This document shows, in pieces, positions 5,889 to 11,220 of a stretch of 11,884 nucleotides of DNA. Every line of letters begins with the position of its first letter. The first letter of the stretch is position 1. The stretch covers positions 1 to 11,884 of the forward strand of contig CAZTFV010000037.1 in assembly GCA_964613075.1 (NCBI GenBank), read 5' to 3'. This stretch comes from CAYWEP01 sp964613075. GTDB lineage: Bacteria > Patescibacteriota > Microgenomatia > Levybacterales > UBA12049. Under the pieces are notes generated by a model. It was not told the origin of the DNA, did no database searches, and was given only the letters and a program-made list of their open reading frames with translations. Made by a program: the position numbers and the translations under genes.

Positions 5889-8800
5889 AACAGACAACAT
5901 CGTCACTCAAACGGCTCAAATTTGATCCGAAACTGCAAAATAGCTGGATCGGAAGATATTTATCCAATCCGCGGCTTCTTATACTCATCATTCTATCCAC
6001 TTTGATTCTGGGTATTAGTGCTTTTATTAATTTACCAAGAAGACTGAATCCTGAGATAAAAATCCCAATTGTTCTCGTGTCAACTATACTGCCCGGCGCA
6101 AGTCCATCCGATATTGAATCGCTGGTGACCGTGCCTCTGGAAGATGCCTTAGCGGGAATGTCGGACGTGAAGATTGTCTCGTCCTCATCTACGGACTCTG
6201 TTTCGTCGATTCAGCTTGAATTTGAGTCTGGCGTTGACCCTGAAAAAGCACGGACTGACACGCAATCTGCTGTTGATACTGTAGCGTTGCCTGGTGATAC
6301 ACAGTCGCCAAAAGTGCAAAAGCTGGATTTTGAAAATCAACCTGTCCTTACGTTCGCCCTCTCTACAACCGAAGACACGGCAAGCCTGATGCGATTTGCG
6401 AAAACCCTTGAGGATAAGCTCAAAGACGTTCCGACGGTTGAGAATGTCAGCGTATCAGGGCTTGATGAGCAGGAAATCCAGATTATTATCAAACCCTCGA
6501 CAATATCAACCTACGCTGTTAATCCCTCAACGCTTTCTCAGATAGTAACTGCAGCACTGCATAGTTTCCCTGCAGGGTCGGTCAGAACAGATACGTCTAC
6601 CTTTACCCTCAGTATTGATCCGCAAGTGACGACCATTGATGGCCTGCGTACCCAACGGGTGAATCTGAACGGAAATATTGTCCTTCTCTCACAGATTGCA
6701 GAAGTGACAGAGCGTGCCAAACCCGATCAGCGCCTCTCGTATTTTGCCACTCCGTCCTCTGATGTCTCACGCGCTGTAACATTTCAGGTATTTAAGACAG
6801 ACAGTGCAAATATTACGACGGCTGCAAAGGATGCGGAAAAGGTCATTGATGAAACGCTTATGCCGTATGAGGATTTTTTTTCAGCCTATATGGTTGAGAA
6901 TACCGGGCAGCTCATTGATGATCAATTCAATGAATTGATTGCGGATTTTGGGATCACTATCGGACTTATTGTGGTTGTTTTATTTGTCTTTTTGGGCGTA
7001 AGGCAAGCAATCATTGCCGCGTCATCGGTCCCGCTAACATTTCTTATCAGCTTTACCACAATGCAGCTGTCGGGAATCAGTATTAACTTTCTTTCGCTTT
7101 TTTCACTGCTTTTGTCACTTGGGCTTTTGGTTGATGATACGATAGTCGTTATTTCTGCAATGTCTGCATATTACCGTACGGGGAAATTTACGCCATCTCA
7201 AACAGGACTGTTGGTCTGGCGGGATTTTGTCGTGGCGATTTTTACTACAACTATAACGACGATCTGGGCTTTTTTACCGCTGCTTCTCTCAACCGGTATT
7301 ATCGGCGAATTTATAAAAAGCATCCCAATCGTTGTGTCATCAACGCTTCTTGCATCGTTCTTTATCGCGATGTTTGTGACATTGCCGTTGATTATTATTT
7401 TGCTTAAGCCACAGATACCACAGAGAGTTGTGATACTTGGTCGTGTGCTGCTTTTTGTTCTGCTCCTTGGTATTTTACTGGTGATTGTTCCCAAAGGTCC
7501 GCTTTTGCCGCTGGAAATCGTGGCTGTTGTTGTATTTCTTTTTGTCTTCCACATAGTACGCATACGGCTGATTGAGAGGATAAAAGAAGAGTATTCCGCG
7601 CGTACCGGCCGCTATAAAAGATACTCAAATGTTCGTGGTTATTTAACTGGTGGAATAATAAATTTTGAGATTATTAGCGCACGGTACAGAAGACTCATTG
7701 ATAAAATCTTGGGGTCAGGGAAAAATCGAAGAATGGCTATTGCGATGGTAATCATTTTTTCGCTTTTTTCATATCTTCTCTTGCCGCTTGGGTTTGTAAA
7801 AAATGAATTTTTCCCAAAATCCGACAACGAATATATTTACTTAACGCTTGAGTTGCCGGCCGGGACGAACATCCAGGTATCGGAAAGGGAAGCGAAGAAA
7901 ATTCTTTCCTCGCTTCGCACGACTGAAGGCTCTCTTTTTTCGACGGCAGATATCGGCCGGAGTTTTGCTCAAGGCGGCGGAGGCGGGACAGGCGACAGTG
8001 GAAGCAACGCTGTGCTGTTTACGCTGAGACTTTACCCTGAGGAAAAACGGCATGACTCTTCTATCGAAATCGCGAGCATGCTTCGTGAACAATACGCCGG
8101 CTATCAGGCAGGAAAACTGTCGGTTGTCGAGATATCGGGCGGACCGCCTGCCGGCGCGGATGTGCAGATAAAACTTTTCGGTGACGATCTGAAACAACTT
8201 GATGCGTATGCAAAAAGAATAGAGAATTTTCTTGAGAAGCAGCGGGGAATTACGAATGTCAATAAGTCAATAAAGCCGGGAACGAGCAAGCTGTCTTTTG
8301 TTCCTGATAAGCAGAAAGTTGCCGGGGCGGGCTTAAGTATCGATCAGTTAGGCGGATTTTTGCGGCTCTACGCAAGCGGCGTGTCTCCGGATACACTCAC
8401 ACTTGAGGAAAACGGCGGAGACGAATTGGACATCGCTATCCGGATGAGTCAGGTTACCGTGTATGCCGAATCCATCTCGTCTTTGTCTATTCCGACACAG
8501 CAGGGACCGGTACCGCTTCCCTCACTTGGAAAAATAGAGCTTTCGCCCAATCCGACGCTTATTACACGTGAGGATGGCAAGCGGACTATATCTATAAGTG
8601 CATCAATTGTACAGGGGTATAATATCGGTGATGAAAATAAAAAGCTTGAGCGATTTGCCAATACGGATCTGCATTTGCCGGAGGGGTATAGCTGGAAAAC
8701 AGGCGGAGTGAATGAGGAGAATCAGCGGTCTGTTAATTCAATTTTCCAGGCTATGATTATCTCCTTTGTCCTTATCGTCCTGACTATGGTTTTGCAATTC

Positions 8801-9247
8801 TCATCATTCAGAAAGGCTCTTATTGTCATGCTCGTTATCCCTTTGTCAATCTCAGGCGTATTTATCATCTTCGCTTTGACACAAACGCCATTATCATTTC
8901 CGGCGCTCATCGGCGTGCTGGCGCTTTTTGGGATCGTGGTAAAAAATTCTATTTTAGTCGTTGATAAAATAAAACAGAACGTGGATCATGGGATGACATT
9001 CCGGGAAGCAGTTGTTGACGGATCTGCCAGTAGACTTGAGGCAATTGCCTTGACATCCATGACTGCTATCATCGGTCTTATTCCGATTACCCTGTCAGAT
9101 CCTCTGTGGCGGGGGTTGGGAGGCGCTATTATCGCTGGACTTACCTTCTCAGGTACGATCATGCTTTTTTTCATACCTGTTGTCTATTATTATTGGTTCC
9201 AAGGATCAGAAGGAAAAATGAGAACTTCCAAAAGGAAACTCTATTAA
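5885..9247 (+). CDS. RND-family efflux transporter (AcrB/HAE-like) with extra central hydrophobic pair
   Basis: A proton-driven inner-membrane exporter of 1120 residues. Layout: TM1 at about 28-48, first large outer loop 49-345, TM2-TM6 about 351-507, TM7 about 615-635, second outer loop 637-950, TM8-TM12 about 953-1103. The proton-relay residues are present: Asp417-Asp418 in TM4 (GLLVDDTIVV) and Lys1020 in TM10 (GIVVKNSILVVD), matching AcrB D407, D408 and K940. The first porter motif is recognisable (LPGASPSDIESLVTVPLEDAL). Odd feature: the TM6-TM7 linker is about 108 residues and contains two more hydrophobic stretches (about 517-534 and 541-559), whereas AcrB has a short linker with one amphipathic helix. 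A glycine-rich GGGGGTGDSGS at 697-707 lies in the second outer loop. The start ATG is 3 bases after the gap, so an upstream start cannot be excluded. Probably co-transcribed with the adaptor. Substrate unknown (drugs, lipids or metals are possible). Confidence 0.92.
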   Translation: MKQTTSSLKRLKFDPKLQNSWIGRYLSNPRLLILIILSTLILGISAFINLPRRLNPEIKIPIVLVSTILPGASPSDIESLVTVPLEDALAGMSDVKIVSSSSTDSVSSIQLEFESGVDPEKARTDTQSAVDTVALPGDTQSPKVQKLDFENQPVLTFALSTTEDTASLMRFAKTLEDKLKDVPTVENVSVSGLDEQEIQIIIKPSTISTYAVNPSTLSQIVTAALHSFPAGSVRTDTSTFTLSIDPQVTTIDGLRTQRVNLNGNIVLLSQIAEVTERAKPDQRLSYFATPSSDVSRAVTFQVFKTDSANITTAAKDAEKVIDETLMPYEDFFSAYMVENTGQLIDDQFNELIADFGITIGLIVVVLFVFLGVRQAIIAASSVPLTFLISFTTMQLSGISINFLSLFSLLLSLGLLVDDTIVVISAMSAYYRTGKFTPSQTGLLVWRDFVVAIFTTTITTIWAFLPLLLSTGIIGEFIKSIPIVVSSTLLASFFIAMFVTLPLIIILLKPQIPQRVVILGRVLLFVLLLGILLVIVPKGPLLPLEIVAVVVFLFVFHIVRIRLIERIKEEYSARTGRYKRYSNVRGYLTGGIINFEIISARYRRLIDKILGSGKNRRMAIAMVIIFSLFSYLLLPLGFVKNEFFPKSDNEYIYLTLELPAGTNIQVSEREAKKILSSLRTTEGSLFSTADIGRSFAQGGGGGTGDSGSNAVLFTLRLYPEEKRHDSSIEIASMLREQYAGYQAGKLSVVEISGGPPAGADVQIKLFGDDLKQLDAYAKRIENFLEKQRGITNVNKSIKPGTSKLSFVPDKQKVAGAGLSIDQLGGFLRLYASGVSPDTLTLEENGGDELDIAIRMSQVTVYAESISSLSIPTQQGPVPLPSLGKIELSPNPTLITREDGKRTISISASIVQGYNIGDENKKLERFANTDLHLPEGYSWKTGGVNEENQRSVNSIFQAMIISFVLIVLTMVLQFSSFRKALIVMLVIPLSISGVFIIFALTQTPLSFPALIGVLALFGIVVKNSILVVDKIKQNVDHGMTFREAVVDGSASRLEAIALTSMTAIIGLIPITLSDPLWRGLGGAIIAGLTFSGTIMLFFIPVVYYYWFQGSEGKMRTSKRKLY

Positions 9248-9305
9248 TTTTTCCCAGCCTCATGAGCTTTTTTCCTAAAAAAACTGACTGATTTTGTGTA
9301 GTGTT

Positions 9306-9320
9306 TGATCAATTTGATCA
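9306..9320. promoter_or_regulatory. Perfect 15-bp palindrome, candidate operator
   Basis: TGATCAA-T-TTGATCA sits 2 bases before the -35 box of the promoter at 9323-9353. Symmetry and position fit a binding site for a dimeric regulator acting on the downstream transcript. The regulator is not identifiable from the window. Confidence 0.5.
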
Positions 9321-9322
9321 TA

Positions 9323-9353
9323 TTGACAGGATTTCTCGACAATATGCTACTAT
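9323..9353 (+). promoter_or_regulatory. Putative promoter with consensus -35 and extended -10
   Basis: TTGACA (9323-9328), 19-base spacer, TACTAT (9348-9353) preceded by TGC, which makes an extended -10. The spacer is longer than the usual 17, but the extended -10 can compensate. The predicted start is near 9360, at the head of a non-coding segment that ends in a strong terminator. Confidence 0.55.
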
Positions 9354-9359
9354 CTCACA

Positions 9360-9491
9360 AGACAAGTTTTTGAGAAGTGCAAAAAGTTGATTAGGAGTTA
9401 TTTATAGATATGCTACCTGCCCGGTATATTGCACTTATCATATTTTGCCTACCTCCTGATTTCTGTTTGGAGAGAAGTCAGGAGGTTTTTT
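9360..9491 (+). ncRNA. Candidate small RNA or leader/attenuator RNA
   Basis: About 130 nt bounded by a promoter on the left and an intrinsic terminator on the right, with no convincing gene inside. A long-range stem is possible: AAGTGCAA (9375-9382) with TTGCACTT (9429-9436), enclosing a small TACC/GGTA hairpin (TACCTGCCCGGTA). A 27-codon reading frame (ATG 9410 to TAG 9491-9493) runs through the terminator, with AGGAG 12 bases upstream; it may be chance or a leader peptide. It matches no riboswitch class I can recognise. It could be a free small RNA or a conditional terminator upstream of the TasA-SipW genes. Confidence 0.4.
9451..9491 (+). terminator. Strong intrinsic terminator
   Basis: The arms ACCTCCTGATTTCT (9451-9464) and AGAAGTCAGGAGGT (9473-9486) form a 14-bp stem with one T-G wobble and an 8-base loop, followed directly by a run of T. 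The 5' arm contains ACCTCCT, identical to the anti-Shine-Dalgarno core of 16S rRNA, and the 3' arm contains a perfect AGGAGGT. It ends the short transcript from the 9323-9353 promoter or attenuates read-through into the TasA-like gene. Confidence 0.8.
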
Positions 9492-9632
9492 AGTGGGCTA
9501 AGTGCTCGAGTGTTCTGAGGAAAGAATAATATCTTTACCGAGACTGCGCCATCCCGAAGTGAAGACCGGGATAACGAGAGTAAGGATAGTATCAGGCAGC
9601 CTCAGAATACCACGATACTTGCCCACTAAAAA
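9487..9632. repeat. Long imperfect palindrome (~146 nt), MITE-like or structured RNA
   Basis: The outer arms TTTTTAGTGGGC (9487-9498) and GCCCACTAAAAA (9621-9632) are perfectly complementary. Further paired blocks follow in register: AAGT/ACTT, TTCTGAGG/CCTCAGAA, ATATC-TTAC against GTAAGGATAGT, and a terminal hairpin ATCCCG-N10-CGGGAT. No gene is supported inside. If the ends are taken as GTGGGC/GCCCAC, a TA lies on each side (9491-9492, 9627-9628), as for Tc1/mariner-IS630-type elements, but a TA duplication is weak evidence on its own. A structured untranslated RNA is the alternative. Confidence 0.55.
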
Positions 9633-9707
9633 CCGAGATTGTCATATAGCAACTTTGGCCGTTCTGCAAAAAAACGGAAGTTAGTCTGGTAGTTATTTGA
9701 GCGGGAC

Positions 9708-9771
9708 CCTCCTTCGCTCCATCCATAGCTTTAGCGACGGATGGCAAGAAAGCTACGGAGGGCGAAGGGGG
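9708..9771 (+). promoter_or_regulatory. Hairpin that can mask the tasA-like ribosome binding site
   Basis: CCTCCTTCGC (9708-9717) can pair with GCGAAGGGGG (9762-9771), 10 pairs including one wobble. The paired strand contains most of the AAGGGGGTG Shine-Dalgarno sequence (9765-9773) of the TasA-like gene. Inside, two mutually exclusive stems are possible: CCATCC/GGATGG (9719-9724 with 9739-9744) and TAGCTTT/AAAGCTA (9726-9732 with 9749-9755). A third choice, CCCTCC/GGAGGG (9707-9712 with 9757-9762), would leave much of the Shine-Dalgarno free. The set looks like a translational switch, but this has not been tested by folding. Confidence 0.45.
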
Positions 9772-9784
9772 TGAATAAAAAATG
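9765..9784 (+). promoter_or_regulatory. Ribosome binding site of the TasA-like gene
   Basis: AAGGGGGTG, one mismatch from AAGGAGGTG, lies 8 bases before the ATG at 9782. This is near-ideal spacing and stands out in a window where most genes lack a Shine-Dalgarno sequence. It implies a leadered mRNA for this cassette. Confidence 0.7.
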
Positions 9785-10375
9785 ATAAACAAGAAAATCG
9801 CAATGAGCGCCATGTCGATAGTGACTGCATTGGCGTTGGCAGGAGGCGCTACATTCGCATTCTTTAGCGATGAAGGGACAAGCAGTGACAACATATTCAG
9901 TGCAGGAACGCTTGATTTAAAGCTCTCTGATGATACACCGGAAACAGATCAAGATTCTGTAACTGCTAGCTTTGGCGGTTTAGCTCTTGGCCCTAACGAA
10001 TGTACAACAACACAACAGTTACGGGTAAAGAATAGTGGCTCAGTAAATGCTAATCATGCTGAGATTGCTGTAGCAAATGCAGTAACAGATGTTCCTGATG
10101 ACTCAGCTCCTTTAGATATGGACGCGTATCTATTACTAGATTTGTTCCAATATGATGGCGGTAACATAAGTATTCCTGACTCAAATTTGAATGGATTTGC
10201 TGATCTTGATGATTTAGAAGCAAACGGAGTGGATAACTTAGCACTTACAGACTTAGGCCCAAACCATAATATCGATTTAAGAATTTGTCTCCATAGCACT
10301 GCCCCAAATGAGGTACAAGGAGATAGTGTAGATAGTGACTGGACTATTACATTGAATCAAGACGCGAGTCAGTGA
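9782..10375 (+). CDS. TasA/camelysin-like secreted protein with SipW-dependent signal peptide
   Basis: A 197-residue exported protein. The N terminus carries the SipW-type signal: a hydrophobic core (residues 8-22), then ATFAFFSDEGTSSDNIFSAG (23-42) and 'TLDLKL'. The same motif marks TasA, CalY/camelysin and related biofilm-fibre proteins. The end of the mature domain has the family pattern NEVQGDSVDSDWTITLNQ (176-193). Two cysteines, Cys74 and Cys169, could form a disulfide. Residues 133-144 (DSNLNGFADLDD) fit an EF-hand or dockerin-type calcium loop with ligands at positions 1, 3, 5, 9 and 12. In Bacillus, TasA forms extracellular fibres after cleavage by SipW. The sipW gene downstream supports the same relation here, although the gene order differs from the Bacillus tapA-sipW-tasA operon. 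It may be a fibre subunit, adhesin or other surface protein; the precise role is unknown. Confidence 0.82.
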   Translation: MINKKIAMSAMSIVTALALAGGATFAFFSDEGTSSDNIFSAGTLDLKLSDDTPETDQDSVTASFGGLALGPNECTTTQQLRVKNSGSVNANHAEIAVANAVTDVPDDSAPLDMDAYLLLDLFQYDGGNISIPDSNLNGFADLDDLEANGVDNLALTDLGPNHNIDLRICLHSTAPNEVQGDSVDSDWTITLNQDASQ

Positions 10376-10397
10376 TAGCTTAACAATCTAGTATTTC

Positions 10398-10432
10398 GCT
10401 GGTGGTGGGGAAATGCCCACTCCACCACCAGC
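10398..10432 (+). repeat. GC-rich hairpin after the TasA-like gene
   Basis: GCTGGTGGTGG (10398-10408) pairs perfectly with CCACCACCAGC (10422-10432) around a 13-base loop. It is not followed by a T run, so it is not a classical intrinsic terminator. It may protect the upstream mRNA end or reduce read-through into sipW. A competing partial pairing exists between CTCCACC (10420-10426) and GGTGGGAG (10434-10441). Confidence 0.55.
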
Positions 10433-10463
10433 AGGTGGGAGCGGATTAACAATATAACCTTAG

Positions 10464-10493
10464 AAGGTGAAACCTTCGCGAAGGTTTCACCTT
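10464..10493. repeat. Perfect 30-bp palindrome between the TasA-like gene and sipW
   Basis: AAGGTGAAACCTTCG followed immediately by its exact reverse complement CGAAGGTTTCACCTT. It ends 10 bases before the sipW start codon. No T tract follows. It may be an mRNA hairpin that lowers SipW synthesis relative to the structural protein, or a protein-binding site; sequence alone does not decide. Confidence 0.75.
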
Positions 10494-10503
10494 AATAAGA
10501 AAC

Positions 10504-11082
10504 ATGAAAAATAAACTATTACTGTTAATAAATCATAAAATAATTAAAACTACGCATAAAACGACTGTAATTTCATTGCAAGTCGTTCTTTTTCTGCTGC
10601 TTCCGATCATAATTTTTACTCTTATCACTTCTAAGTCATCGATCATAAATAGTATTCAGTCATTTGTCGTCCTTTCAGGCAGTATGGAGCCAACACTTCC
10701 TGTCGGAAGCATCATCTACGTCCAGCCACAGATTGCCTACGCAGCAGGAGATATCATAGCTTTCAAAAACGAAGCAGACCAGACAGTGACACACAGGATC
10801 ACCGATCTTGCTTTCAATGAGCAGACGGTCTATATCACAAAAGGTGACGCGAATAAAAACAAAGATACAGACCCTGTCTCAGCAGACAAAGTGATCGGCA
10901 GAGCGTATTTTCATATTCCCTATGTCGGCTATTTCATCAACTTTTTGAAAACGCCAAAAGGATTTGGCTTGTTTGTTATTTTACCGACCGCGCTTTTCAT
11001 CCTCTTTGAAATCTTAAACATCAAAAAGGAAGTCGATAAACATATTGAGAAAAAAATCGCCGAGAGATTGGGATCTGTTTGA
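10504..11082 (+). CDS. sipW: Type I signal peptidase, SipW/ER-type
   Basis: A membrane-bound serine protease that removes signal peptides from exported proteins. Residues 22-42 form the first membrane segment. The catalytic serine is Ser60 in SGSMEPTLPVGS. The general base is His97 in THRI, where ordinary bacterial enzymes have lysine, which places it in the archaeal/eukaryotic Sec11-SipW class. Asp115 in GDAN and the following Asp residues complete the usual motif. A second membrane segment lies at about 153-172, with a charged tail after it. At 192 residues it matches B. subtilis SipW (about 190). There is no ribosome binding site before the ATG, and a perfect palindrome lies just upstream. 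The flanking genes encode proteins with SipW-type signals, so they are the likely substrates. The symbol is by family resemblance. Confidence 0.9.
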   Translation: MKNKLLLLINHKIIKTTHKTTVISLQVVLFLLLPIIIFTLITSKSSIINSIQSFVVLSGSMEPTLPVGSIIYVQPQIAYAAGDIIAFKNEADQTVTHRITDLAFNEQTVYITKGDANKNKDTDPVSADKVIGRAYFHIPYVGYFINFLKTPKGFGLFVILPTALFILFEILNIKKEVDKHIEKKIAERLGSV

Positions 11083-11085
11083 AGC

Positions 11086-11143
11086 TGTCATCCCGAACTT
11101 GTTTCGGGATCTTCAAAGATGCTGAACCAAGTTCAGCATGACA
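11086..11143. repeat. Cloverleaf-like palindromic element
   Basis: Three hairpins in a row: ATCCCGAA/TTCGGGAT (11090-11097 with 11103-11110), ATCTT/AAGAT (11109-11113 with 11116-11120), and TGCTGAAC/GTTCAGCA (11120-11127 with 11131-11138). They are enclosed by TGTCAT (11086-11091) and ATGACA (11138-11143). It begins 4 bases after the sipW stop codon. The form (TCATCCCGAACTTG and GTTCAGCATGA ends) resembles dispersed intergenic palindromic repeats seen in many bacterial genomes. No T run follows, so it is not a standard terminator. Confidence 0.6.
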
Positions 11144-11150
11144 AAGAACG

Positions 11151-11194
11151 ATGAGTTTGAAGATATGAGTTTGAAGATAGATGAGTCTGAAGAT
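11151..11194 (+). repeat. Three direct repeats of a 14-base unit
   Basis: ATGAGTTTGAAGAT occurs at 11151-11164 and 11165-11178, and once more with a single change (ATGAGTCTGAAGAT) at 11181-11194. It lies in the non-coding interval between sipW and the lamin-tail gene. It may be replication slippage or a short binding-site array. Confidence 0.6.
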
Positions 11195-11220
11195 ATTTGA
11201 AACTGAATTTTATTAGTTAT

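Noticed and set aside
7198..7628. Overlapping minus-strand frames of 121 and 74 codons opposite the RND gene.
   Set aside because: They are shadows of the transporter's hydrophobic codons on the other strand, with low-complexity translations and no start signals.
9256..9276. Possible terminator after the RND transporter (AGCCTCATGAGCT followed by six T).
   Set aside because: The stem is at most about 4 pairs with a bulge, or has a loop too small to form; too weak to call.
9410..9493. 27-codon frame inside the putative small RNA as a true gene.
   Set aside because: The Shine-Dalgarno spacing (12 bases) is long and the frame runs through the terminator stem; kept only as a possible leader peptide within the RNA entry.
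9502..9684. 60-codon frame on the plus strand upstream of the TasA-like gene.
   Set aside because: It starts with a non-ATG codon, lacks a ribosome binding site, lies across the long palindrome, and its protein resembles no domain I know.
9633..9781. A c-di-GMP or other known riboswitch before the TasA-like gene.
   Set aside because: The conserved core sequences of the riboswitch classes I know are absent; only generic hairpins, including AACTT-CCGTT/AACGG-AAGTT, are visible.
11151..11194. CRISPR-like repeat array.
   Set aside because: The units are only 14 bases, three in number, and abut with no spacers or only 2-base spacing.
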